Shown here piece after piece: positions 43,890-55,310 of a stretch of DNA of 61,095 nt (its first letter is position 1; every line of letters starts with the position of its first letter). This DNA comes from Neelides folsomi (taxonomy: Eukaryota; Arthropoda; Collembola; Neelipleona; Neelidae): NCBI GenBank assembly GCA_034687125.1, contig JAQGBZ010000366.1:1-61095 (forward strand), given 5' to 3'. The notes beneath the pieces were generated by a model. The model was not told the origin of the DNA. It saw only the letters and a program-made list of their open reading frames with translations, and searched no databases. The position numbers and the translations under genes were made by a program.

Positions 43890-46800
43890 ATGTACAGAGG
43901 TAGAGGAAGAGGAAGGAAATCCAAGCACAATTTTGCTGGAAGTGGAATAAGATCGAAACATCATGGGTCAGAAGAGCAAGGTATCAAATATACAAATTAT
44001 ATAATACTTAAATATATTGATTTTTATAACATCGTCTTCAATACTTTCCATTGAAATACCATTTCATTACTTATTTGTTATTTAATGTTGTAATATTTTA
44101 ATATATTTACAGGAGAAGGAGGAGGAGGTGAGAGAAGTAGTCCATCAGCTGGATTTTCAGGCTCAAGTGGTCAATCTTCTAGTAGAGGAAGAAGAGGAGG
44201 ACATCCAAACTGGTTAAAGGGCAAAGACATTGGACTTTACTATGCCAGTTTGAATAAAGCTAAAAAGAGAGACACAGATTATGTTAAATCCGAATCTGAT
44301 AAACAGAATCTTATAAATGAGGTAATATCATATTTATTTTTTAAATCAACTATTTATTAGGTATAACAATTTTTATAATAAATCGAGTAATCTGATAAAA
44401 ATATAAGAAATGATATTATAAGTATACTTGTGTAATTATACATCATGTAAAGCTAAATAAATAGTTCTGATTGTTTATTTTAGGAAATCGTATTAAACCC
44501 GACAAGGAAATTCAAAATACAAGGCTTATTGGATAAATTAAAAACGGATTCATCTACAAATAAATACGACTCTAGTCACCTTTGTCAAGAAGTAGCCGCA
44601 AGAAAAGAAGAATTTAGAGTAAAATTTAACAGCAATTTAATTGCAAATGAGCTTGTAACGTCTACAAAAAGCTTATTTTCGGAAACGGAAAGTCAAATAA
44701 AGCTACCGAGAAATTCCCTCACTGACGAATTACTCAAAAAAGAATTAGAGAATAAAAGGGAAAATGCCAAATATAATAAAATGATTGCTTTAAGAAAACG
44801 TCTACCTGCACACAAATGCCGGGAGGATATTATTGATCTCGTATCAAATAATCAAGTAACCGACTTTATTTCATCTATAATATTAGTACCTACATTACTT
44901 TGCACACATTTCAAACCTATTGGAAATTTAAGTTGTATCATTTATCTAATTAATTAAACTATTGGAGTTGAAAATGTAAAATTATTTGAATTAAAGGTGG
45001 TGGTTATTAGTGGAGAAACTGGATGCGGAAAAACAACTCAAGTTGGACAGTTTCTACTTGATCATTGGATTGAACGCGGAGATGGCTCGATTTGCAACAT
45101 TGTCTGCACCCAACCACGAAGAATTAGTGCAATTTCAGTGGCTGAACGAGTGGCCGAAGAACGAGCTGAGAGAATTGGTGAGTCTATTGGTTATTCAATC
45201 AGACTCGAGAACAGAAGTCCTTCAAGAACATTTGGAGCAATTACTTTCTGCACAACGGGAATATTGTTTCAGAATTTGAAACATGACAAGATGATGAGAC
45301 ACGTGAGTCATATCATTGTGGACGAAATCCACGAAAGAGATGTTCTTTCCGATTTTCTTCTTGCCATTCTCAAAGATCTCATTAAAATTAGGAAAGACTT
45401 GAAAGTGATTCTCATGAGTGCAACTCTCAATGCTTCGAATTTCTCGTCTTATTTCGAGTCTTGTCCAATCTACACAATCCCCGGTTTTACGTTTCCAGTC
45501 ACCCAATATTATTTAGAGGATGTTCTTTCATTAACCAACTTTACTTTCGAAGAAGGAAGGATTAAAGAAATGGTGAGGGATAAACATCGAGAATTTATCA
45601 AGATGTATTTAAGACGACTCGAAATAGAAAAGAAATATTCTATGAGGATCATTCATGAGGTTTCTAAAGCTGAGTCAGAAGAATTAAATCTTGACCTGAT
45701 CGAGGTTCTGTTAAAGCACATTTGTTCCACTGATGAAAAAAATGGTGCCATTTTGGTGTTTCTTCCTGGTTGGGGTGAAATTTCAAATCTTCATAACCAA
45801 CTACAAAATTCTGGAAGATTCCAACCTTCTCAATTCAATCTAATTCCTCTTCATTCAATGATGCCTACAGTGAACCAAAAGGGGATCTTTCTTCCTTCGC
45901 CTCGAGGAGTGAGAAAAATCATTCTTGCGACAAATATTGCAGAAACTTCAATTACAATTGACGACGTCACTCATGTCATTGATGGCGGTCGAATCAAAAT
46001 GACCAACATGGCCAAAGACAAAAATTTAGAATCTTTGGACAACGAATGGGTGAGTTTAGCCAACGCCACTCAAAGGAAAGGTCGAGCGGGAAGAGTACAG
46101 GAAGGCTTCTGCTATCATCTCTTCACTAAACACAGGGAGAAGAATTTCGAAGATTATAAAAAACCAGAAATCCTCAGGAAGAGACTGGATGAAGTTTGTC
46201 TTCAAATTAAAATACTTAAACTTGGAATGGCTGAGGATTTTCTTAGGAAACTTCTCAATCCTCCACAAAGAAATTCGATTGGAAGGGCCGTTGATTGTCT
46301 CAGACGTCTTCATGCTATAGACGATGATGAGAATTTAACGCCCTTGGGCTTTCATTTAGCTCAATTACCAATGGATCCTCAGGTATTAGATAATTACAGA
46401 GTTTTTATTACTATTTTTGACATAATGGATTATATCCAACTGAATTGTTCAGTAAACTTAAAATAACCTTAATTTTAATAATCTTCTTTGTATTAATTCT
46501 AGACGGGAAAAATGATTCTCATGGGCTCAATATTTTCTTGTGTTGATCCAATCTTTTCTATTGCTGCTTCCCTCACTTTCAAAGATGCCTTCCATTTACC
46601 CATCGGAAAGGAGAAACTTGTTGATCGAATCCGAAAAGAAATGTCAGAAGGGACCAATAGCGATCATTTTGTGACAGTGAAGGCTATTGAAGGTTATGAG
46701 AACGCTGAGAAAAGGGGTTCTGGGCGAGATTTTTGTCATCGTAATTTCCTTTCACAATCGACCATATCAATGCTGATTAATTTAAAGAGACAATTCGCAC

Positions 46801-47422
46801 AATATTTAACCAAGATGAAATTTATGGACTCTGACGATTACAAGGACCCACGAATGAACTTGCATTCAAACGATGTTGGAATAATAAAAGCCATGACATG
46901 TGCTGGTCTTTATCCGAATGTGGCAATGATGAGGAGAAGTATCCATTCCCTTAAAACAGAAGAAGACGGAAGAGTTAATTTCCATCCAAAGAGTGTTAAT
47001 TCCAAGGAAAAGGAATTCGACAGCCATTATTTTGTATATCATCAGAAAATGAAGAGTTCGTGCATTTACCTCCACGACTCAACAATGATCACCCCCTTTC
47101 CTCTCGTTTTCTTTGGTGGAGAACTTGATTTTATTAAAGACAAACGATTTTCGAGTATTGGGGTCCAAGGAACTATCCGCTTTAGATGCGACAAAGATGT
47201 CTTTGAAATCATTCAAGTAATTCAAATGATTACATTATACATTTTTAACTAATTTTATGGGAATGTAATTTCAAAAATATTTGCTTCGATAATTTTTAGT
47301 CTTTACGCTCTGAACTGGATCAGCTTCTTGAGGCAAAGATTGGGAACCCGAGACCCACGACATGGAATGAATTAACTCGAGAAGGGGCTTTATTGAGGCA
47401 AATTTTATCATTATTAGATTAA
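43890..47422 (+). CDS. DHX36: DHX36/RHAU-type DEIH-box G-quadruplex helicase
   Basis: RNA/DNA helicase that unwinds G-quadruplexes. Six exons with GT-AG introns: 43890-43980, 44113-44321, 44484-44855, 44997-46382, 46503-47216, 47300-47422; 2895 nt, 964 aa. The glycine/arginine-rich N-terminus holds the RHAU-specific motif (RGGHPNWLKGKDIGLYYA), which separates DHX36 from other DEAH helicases. Next come GETGCGKTT (motif I, about 230), DEIH (333-336), MSATLNA (motif III), ATNIAETSITI (motif V) and QRKGRAGR (motif VI), then the winged-helix, ratchet and OB-fold region. The end used here (SLLD, stop at 47420-47422) is a read-through of the last exon. An alternative terminal exon at 49528-49609 fits the frame and has a polyadenylation signal; see that entry. 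With it the protein is 983 aa. Confidence 0.93.
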
Positions 47423-47647
47423 TTACACATACTATATATAAAGTATTTCTATCAAAAATTTTACCCTACTTTAGGGTTAGTACCAATGTCATCCACCCAC
47501 ACTATACACGTATGGAGACCGAGGGTTTTAAAATAGGTGAATGCCCAACTATGCTTACAATCGTACGCAGTGTAACTTAGAGATGTATTCCAAATGCCGA
47601 ATGAAATAACATTAGCACATACATATTACTTACCAATATTGTAATAA

Positions 47648-49069
47648 TTATTGTTGTATATATTCATTCTCGATACACCTTTGACATTTGTGTGTTGTGA
47701 AGCGATGTTCCAGGCAAAGGAAAATCTGGCAATTTGTGCATTTTACTTTTGCAAACTTCCTTTCCTTGGCATTCCCTACACAAACTTGACATCTTCCATT
47801 CACAGAGGGTTGTTCTTGAGGTCGAACAGAAGTATCCCATTTGCCAAACTTAAACTTGAAAAAAAATTATCTTCCGTGATGCCACTTCCTGTTCCAAAGA
47901 AAGATTCAACTAAATCTAAAACAACCCGTTTTCCTTGTTCTTTTTCTGCGATTTGTCGATTTAGATTTGGCGGGACTTGAATTTTACCGGTATATACTTG
48001 AATATTTACAACAAATGAGGTCTCAGTACAAACGGCAAGCCATATTTTGATTCCGTATTTTCCGGGTTTTGATTTCATGAAAACCCTAAATGGACATCGG
48101 CCGAAGAATTTCTCAAGTTTTTCGTCAACAGTAATGTTTGAAAAGGGTGAAAAAAGAGTTTCCAAATTTTCAGTGAACAAATTAAAAATTTCTTGAATTG
48201 GCGCCAATTTTGGCATAGGGTCTCCAATTTGCTTCCTTCTATGCCTTTCAAGCCTGTAATCAAATCGAAGGAATCTCATAATTTCTTTGAATCTGTTTTT
48301 GCTCATTGTTGCTGCAAATTCGTGGCGTCTTTTCAATGGATTCAAAGACCAGAAATCCACAATTGGAGATTTTTTGCTTCTTAGTGCTCCAGCCAAAAGA
48401 AGCAGGCCAATAAATCCTAAAAAATAACATGAATTTTTTAAATTAATATTATTAAATATATGTAATATATATGTAAATATTACAAATATTTATATGCAAT
48501 ATACATGTCATTGTCATGTATGTATGTAATATACATACATGACATATGTAATATGATAAATATTTAAAATAATTTTATCTAACCTTTCAATTCAATCAGG
48601 TCAATTTCAACAAATTGAGTATTTGTTTTTGTCAAACTTGTTAGTGAAATTTATAATTTGAAGCAAAATTCAGTCTGGCAAAATTGCAGTAGCAATTTCC
48701 ATAATCATTTTGTTTCGAACAAGTTCTCCTACCGGTCCAGGTCTTGTCATTCCTTGTCCAAATATGTTGTGAAATCTCCGCCGTCCAAGTGGTGGTTGTA
48801 TATTTGTCCAAATCGTGTTATCTCTTCCAATAAGCATTTCTTCGTTTTCGCCAACAGGAGCTAAATTCGGCATTTCACCTTCACCTTCATCTTCACTTTC
48901 CTAAATATCCATTTTTTCAGAATATATAATTTATAATAAATTAAATTTATATTACAACAAAATCTTCGTCGCTGTCTTCGGGCAAAAGTAATGGAGGCCC
49001 GGGTCCTTCTTCTTCTTCAAATGGTCCAACTTCTTCAAATTCATCTTCAGAATTCTCAAAATCCGACAT
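47648..49069 (-). pseudogene. Broken piggyBac transposase
   Basis: Three exon-like parts are visible: an acidic start (49069 to about 48955), a middle part (about 48903-48584) and a main part (48416-47648). The middle and main parts join cleanly across a 167-bp intron (48417-48583). The DDE core is recognisable: the first aspartate lies in ITVDEKL, followed by SKPGKYGIKIW and VVNIQVYTGK, and the second lies in ITEDNFFSS. Lesions are an in-frame TGA at 48670-48672, a frame change near 48620, and an internal deletion with frame change near 47850 that fuses the second-aspartate region directly to the C-terminal cysteine-rich zinc domain (NGRCQVC, CTNCQIFLCLEH). The region that should hold the third aspartate is gone. 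The copy cannot be autonomous. Confidence 0.85.
48513..48543. repeat. Palindrome in the transposase intron
   Basis: A near-perfect inverted repeat built on GTCATGTATGTATGT and its complement around a short AT centre. It lies inside the 167-bp intron-like segment of the piggyBac copy, in a run of TATG/CATA-rich sequence. It may be simple slippage sequence or the trace of a small foldback insertion. Confidence 0.5.
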
Positions 49070-49527
49070 TTTGAGCAATTTTTGGAGAGAGCAATACTCG
49101 ATGTGCGAATGAATTGAATTTCGTATTTTATAATATGCGAAACGAATATTTTATAATTCGTTTTATGATTCATATACTTTAGTTACGTTTTAGAATGCAA
49201 ACGTTAGTTGCACTACGCCTGAATTACAAAATTAGTGAAGCGCATGTATAGCACCGTTGGTGGTCTTTCCTATCCCTTCACTATTACAACTCCCATGGAT
49301 AATTCTGGTTTTTGATTTTTAAAAAATTTAAAAAAATCAATTTTTATCACGATTTTAATTGAATTATGTGAGAAATTGAATTTTAAGCGAATGCCGAAAA
49401 TCCCAATGAGCTAGGTGAAATCATCACAAAGTTACAAGTCATTTTATACCCCTGCGTACGATTGTAAGCATGTTTGGGCGCTGTACAATTAATGTAATTA
49501 TTAAGTGATCTTTTAATTTTTAATTAG

Positions 49528-49609
49528 GGCTATTATTGAGCTCATCTCATCGGATCACACAAAATTGATGACGTCTGCTGCTCTCGACTCGTCAAGTGAT
49601 TCAGATTAA
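49528..49609 (+). CDS. DHX36: Candidate alternative last exon of DHX36
   Basis: After a good acceptor (TTTTTAATTAG) an 82-bp open segment reads AIIELISSDHTKLMTSAALD followed by SSSDSD and TAA (49607-49609). An AATAAA follows at 49658-49663. It joins in frame to DHX36 if exon 6 is cut at 47397 with a GC donor (GAG, then GCAAAT), giving EGALLR-AIIELI. As I recall it, DHX36 C-termini carry a similar AIIDLI-type stretch; that memory is unchecked. The intron would be 47398-49527 and would contain the whole piggyBac copy. No AATAAA follows the read-through stop at 47422, which favours this exon. It could also be an isolated exon of another gene. Confidence 0.55.
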
Positions 49610-50652
49610 CAGAAAAACAAGAAATTAAAGTATTTTTATTATTTTTATCATAAGAGCAATAAAACATCTTCTATACTTTATGTTTTACATTCTAATTTTC
49701 TAAATATCTAAATTGAGCTGGCAATTAATTGTGAGTTCTTTTATAAAACGGGTTAATAATTTTTCAAGTTAGAATACAATATTAACTAATAATTTAACAT
49801 GTTACATTTTAATGTTATTTGTTAAATAAAATTTTATTCAACCTCTTCATTGGCTTTGTTTACAACTCATATACCCTATGTTCATGTCGTCTTGTCATAT
49901 ATACCTCCTTAACCCATATATTATGCCTACCAGAATATGATATTTTTTTATGTATAAACTGTATAACTATTTTAACTATATAATCCATTTCTTATTTTCT
50001 CATTCATAAATTATAAATTATCCATCACATATTCCCATCACATATTCCCATCACATACAACCAGACCTAAATGCATTTCATTTCTTTTCAAAATGGCTAT
50101 TTGGTAAAATTTTAATTTATCTGAAAATGTTATAATATGGATGTAATGTAGTCTCATATAGATATATTAGATATATTTTATGAGATCCGGCAACCTGTTG
50201 TACTTTCTAACCTCAAGGCAGATCGACCGGCAAAAGGGTCTCTACAAAACGTATTTGATGTAGCAAACCAGGGGCATTTCCCCTTCACCCTCGCAGCCTT
50301 CACGTTAGGGAACTCACGCTCTCAATCCATTCCACGTTGGGACTCCACCAATCCACCACCCTCCGCGTTACTTCTTCAATTTATTAACTCGGACATTTAA
50401 TCAATATCACAATTCATTAATTACAATTTCAAGACTCCTCTTCGGCTAACATAGTCTTTTCTTTAACCCCGACTGCCATAAATGAGTAAGTGGTCATTTC
50501 TTCTCTTGATTTATTCGCCTTGTAATTTACTTTATTTACTTGCGTTTGCGTCAACATCTCACCATCATTATATTATCATTGAATATTATATTGTATGAAT
50601 TGGGGAACAAGGCATAACATTTAATTGTTTTATTAGCCGAGTGAGAGGAGAA
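49610..50652. promoter_or_regulatory. Spacer with p53 promoter and 5' UTR
   Basis: The first part holds the AATAAA at 49658-49663. A 13-bp unit (CATCACATATTCC) is repeated about 2.5 times at 50023-50057. A less AT-rich stretch at 50185-50480 probably contains the p53 promoter and a non-coding first exon. The exon would end at ATGA/GTAAG (donor at 50486) and splice to the acceptor at 50635-50636. The joined sequence creates a three-codon upstream ORF (ATG ACC GAG TGA) before the main start. Confidence 0.45.
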
Positions 50653-53600
50653 ATGGATAATTTTTATGATGACAACTTTGATCAAGATGATCCAAACCTT
50701 CTTGATGGGGTAAATGTATGATATTTTTAACAAAATGATTTTTGCCGCTAATAGTGAAACAGCTAATGCTGCATCACTGCATTGCTTTTAAAAACAAGTC
50801 ATACCATAATTCATAATATTTATTAAATTATGCAATATAATGTCATTTAATTAAAAGATTAAGGTTTAGTATTTATAGTATTTACAATATAGCGTCTTAT
50901 TCTCTTATTAGATATTTGGCGTTGATCATCAAGTAAACGAAGCAGATTTATTGGATATTTTAGAAATTGCAAATAATTCTCAAGTATTACAATATCAAGA
51001 GCCTGCCATGGAGGATAGAAATTCTCAACGAACAGAATTTTTTTTGACAACTGGTGAAGATGGTGTATATTTGACGATAAGTGAGCAATTCATTCCGGAT
51101 GATAATCAAATTATGATAGATCCCCAAGCTGGTCCGTCTACTAATGAGCAAGAGCAGACTTTGTCAGCTTCTCTTGATGAGATTGAGATTGGGGACTTGA
51201 GACCAGAGCGAGGGTAAATATAAATACTATCCAAACTTTTGTATTACCTTTATAGTAAATAAATATTTATATTTTTAAATTGAATATTTAAGGGGCGGGC
51301 CTAGGGATCTGAGCCCCAATTTGCCCGAAGTTGAAAGCCAATTTGGATTCGAGGATAGCCAAGAGATTTCTCATGAATTGGATGATGACTCGGCTCCTTC
51401 CATTGATCAATTTAATGGCAAATATAACTTTTCTGTTCGTCCTTTGGAAGAGAGTAACAAGAAACGCTGCCTTGTAAGTAGAATTTTTACACGACTAACT
51501 GAACTATACAATATTTTATCATATTGAAAAATTGAAATCATGTAGTATTTACATTGTATACATTATAATATGCTTTCATATTTTTGTTTCAGTACCATAG
51601 ATTGACTAACAAAATCTACTGCAGCCAAGGAGTACCAATCAGCTTTCAATTCCTTATTGATTACGACAAGATTCACAAGAAGTTGGGCAAGTTTCAAATC
51701 ATATCGAAGATGGTTTTCACTGATCAGACTTATAGACGTCTTCCAGTTTTGCGTTGTGTGCAACACAGGGAAGGAGATGTTCAACAGGGTAATAAAGGTT
51801 ACAATCACCATTTAATAGTTAATAAATCGATTATCTTTCATATTATATGTTTAGGTAAGACAAAGGAAAATTTTGTTTGGACTTCTTGTGAGAAAGATTC
51901 CCTACATTATCAGAATATGGACACACGTCGTTGTTACGTTATGGATCCTTTTGACCAAAACCAGGTTAATTTCTATAATGATATGTAGTAAAATGGATGA
52001 TTAGAGATGCATTTATTTCAAAACAATTTGGAATGTATATCTTTGGAATATAAGAATAACTTTTTCCTTTAGACTGGAAAAGATAAACTTAAAATGGTCT
52101 TGGTTAAAAACTACAAGTTCAACTGTCTTGGGTCTTGTAAGATCGTAGGATCGAAGAAGGATCTTCAAATTGACGGAGCTGGAATCAATCGACGAGAAAC
52201 TACGATTGTTTTCACTCTCACTGAAAAGTAACAAACTTGTGTTCAATTATAATTTTTATTTTAAATCATGATCTAAATATTTGCCAAGTAATTTAATTTT
52301 TAACGAACATTAATTTAGTAACAAAGTGGTTGGAAGAAGCTCCATTCACGTAAAAATTTGCACTTGTCCAAACCGTGACTTTGAAAAGGATCACCAAGTG
52401 CTCAAAAAGAATGATTCAATGAATGAGACCATTGGAAGGAAACGCAAAAGAAATGTCAATGTCAAGACCGAGGATGAACCACAACCTTCAACTTCAAATG
52501 GCACAGGAATTGATGCATCTCGCATTGTTAAAGAAGAAGATTCATCTCCGGTAAAGCTTGTTTTGGGACATTCTAGCAATTACTCAAAAATATAATTAAA
52601 ATCGGATTGTATGGCAAATATTTATATTACAATTTAACGGTGTCCTATAGATTTGAAAAAATCTGACCAAAAAATTTACATGTTAAAAACAATTAACGGA
52701 TTCAGTAATAACACCCATTAAACTTATTCGATTCAAATAACGAAAATGCCTATCTTGTAGAGAATTTCGCCATCTACAAAAACCATTTACTCGATTCCCA
52801 TTAAATATTTGGAATAATTAATTATTTAACCACAAACGTGAAACAGCACAAAAATTCTAATTTAAACTTTGACGAGTATTCGCGGGATGTTTGTTTAGTT
52901 ATGTATATCCTACCTATACTTCTATTAGTTACCTATACTCGTTCGAAAGGTAAATAATTGATTTAATTAAATCCTTTATAAAATTTTGATAAGTTAACTG
53001 GTCAATTATTATTAACGATTAAACACGAGTTTAACTAAAAAGCCTTTATTAATTAATTGTACAAACATAGTAACAATATTTAGTAACATAACTATGAGGT
53101 GGGCTAAATGAGAAAGATTATATTGAAATGCATTCAATTCATTTCACTTTTTCAATTTTATAAATTATCTCGTTCAACATTTTAATTGTTACAACTATTG
53201 TGGTAATTCAAAATGAATTTAAATACCAAGGGATTTTTTTAATTCTATGGCACGTCCTTAAACTTTCTATTTTTAATAGAAAAAGAAATCCTATGATTCT
53301 CCAGCAAATAAGAAAATTGCTGATGAAGCTGTTGCCAACCATCGTCATATTTTGAACAAACGCATTCAATCATCATTTTGTGATCCTGAAGGTATGAATA
53401 AATGGTTTTAATTTGGGTACAATAGTTAAACTTAAATCATTCAATAACTATTTAATGTCCAATTAGTTAACAATGAGAAAGAAGATGATGAATTAAAGAA
53501 GTCTTCACAAGATTCTATCGACTCGGAGATTAGCTTCAGTCAGACTTCTTGCGATGTATGTTAATATTTATATTTTTAATCTATTATAAAGTTCACTTAT

Positions 53601-54035
53601 AATAAATTATTTTACCCATTGCATTGGTTCAATAATTTTTTCAGGAAGCAAGTCTTTCCGAAGAGAGCCGAAAAACTCTTTACAAGGTGATTGCTATTTT
53701 GAGGCATGAGGATAGCAGGAACAAAGAAGTCAAAGACATCGCAAACACAACTGCTACGTAATTTGATTTTAATTATACATTTTTACAATTAACTATAATT
53801 TGTTAATCAAAATTTTTTAAATTGAATTTGAAGCTGATTTTAAACATTCATTAAAATTATGAAGTCGTAACGTACGAACATCTACTTTACTTTCAGTGTC
53901 ATTTCTCAGAACTTTCGTACCATAAGATTCTACCGAAGGTACAGTAAATCGAAAGCAAGACTGGAACGTGTCAAAGAGGAGGAGAATGTTCCTGAAGATG
54001 GAAGTCCAGACAGTGGCGTTGGTGGAAATCAATGA
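50653..54035 (+). CDS. p53: p53-family transcription factor
   Basis: Sequence-specific stress-response regulator. Coding exons: 50653-50709, 50912-51213, 51293-51473, 51593-51788, 51855-51964, 52073-52227, 52319-52550, 53280-53391, 53467-53555, 53645-53757, 53897-54035; 1686 nt, 561 aa. An acidic N-terminus (possible activation region) precedes the DNA-binding domain (about 155-355). All four zinc ligands are in place: RCVQH (Cys235, His238) and NCLGSC (Cys300, Cys304). GINRRE matches the GMNRRP loop that contacts DNA. HVKICTCPNRD matches VRVCACPGRD, with Lys at the position of human Arg273. A basic stretch (GRKRKR) follows, a likely nuclear signal. The C-terminal helices (about 475-545; SRKTLYKVIAILRHE and FRTIRFYRRYSKSKARLE) are the likely oligomerisation region. 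No SAM domain was seen. A plus-strand AATAAA at 54808-54813 fits the 3' end. Confidence 0.92.
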
Positions 54036-55310
54036 GTTACCTGCAAATTGTCTTTTTTATTCTTTTACTATACTACTTACTTTTATACTTTAAATTTTTA
54101 GAATGATTAATTTGACTGTTCTGCAATGGAGTGAAATCAATTTTTTATCGTGTTACTCATTAGCATTACATAGTGTTTTTAGTCTTATTTTTACTGACTT
54201 GTGACTTTTACTAGTTGATTGAATTTAATCTTTAATACGTAATGTTGGTATATTATCAAATTAAATTTATTCTTTAATATCGATTTTAATTATAATATAG
54301 ATAATAATTATTAATTGTTTGGAGATTGCTCTTTGAATGCTGCATTTAAATATGTCAATTTCGTCATGCTTATGTTTTCTCATTAACTTTTAACTTTTGA
54401 CATTGAAATGGTCAACTAATCAAATTACTTTGCTCACATTTTATATGTACCTACTTATTTGTTTATTTTATATTGATTAATTAATCTAGTGTCTTGTTGC
54501 ACTCTATCATATTTACTTTTACAAATTACATTAAATTATACAAATGATCTATAAAAGTAGTCATCTCAAAAGATTCAAAGTTCAAATGTAAAATACTACT
54601 TCATTCATAGATCAGTTGTTTATACTAAATATATTTCCTATTTAAAAATTAACTACAAAGCAAATATTCTGTTTTTATACTCAAGCGAAGCCTAACATTA
54701 AATACTATTATCTACTACAACAATACAATAGTATATCAATTATATAATAGGTATAAAAGTACTATGTTATTTTAGCTAAAAATTTTGTATGACTGTTGAT
54801 TAAATTGAATAAAGTCTCGAAAATTCCAATTTATTTCTTGCTTTTAGATTAAAAATAAATTAAAATGGAGGTTTTAACGCCATTAAATACAATAAATGTA
54901 TGTTAAATACAATAAATGTATGTTAAATACATTTTGGTAAGAAAGTAAATATAATAAAACATTTTAGCAGGTATTGTAATTAAGTTATTAATACAATACC
55001 CATTCATAAAATTAATAAGAATGCATTTGAGGTTAAAATTGTATCTAATTGCAAAACTAGATTATTGAATTTAATTAAACGGGATATTATGATACAAGCA
55101 TACAAACTTCACTTTAATAATCCATCTTAATAATAAAAAAAGACATTTCTGATGAGTATAAGTTAATTACATGTCAAAATCGGTAAAAAGAGTATAAAAA
55201 TTAATATCGTTGAAAATATTTGATCGATAATTTTTCACAAATAAAGAAAGCGAGATGTTAAAATGATTATCTACAAAAACTAGAAAAGATGAATAAAAGA
55301 AATGAATCCA
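54036..55310. other. Convergent 3' spacer, no gene seen
   Basis: AT-rich, between the p53 and sororin-like stop codons. A short tandem duplication (unit ATACAATAAATGTATGTTAA) is present at about 54889-54929. No coding sequence was seen. Confidence 0.5.

Larger units (their letters stand above)
47528..49492 (-). mobile_element. Degenerate piggyBac-like transposon
   Basis: Inverted repeats of 27 bp lie at 47544-47570 (CCCAACTATGCTTACAATCG...) and 49452-49478 (reverse complement CCCAAACATGCTTACAATCG...), agreeing at 25 of 27 positions. TTAA, the piggyBac target site, lies just outside both ends (47528-47531 and 49489-49492). The 12 and 10 bp between TTAA and the repeats are poorly matched, so the outermost ends have drifted or the boundary is slightly different. 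The element carries a broken piggyBac transposase on the minus strand and occupies the region between two candidate last exons of the DHX36 gene. Confidence 0.85.

Noticed and set aside
47660..48400. Possibility that the piggyBac-like sequence is a domesticated host gene
   Set aside because: It has flanking TIRs and TTAA sites, an in-frame stop, a frame change and loss of the third catalytic aspartate region, which fit a decayed transposon rather than a constrained gene.
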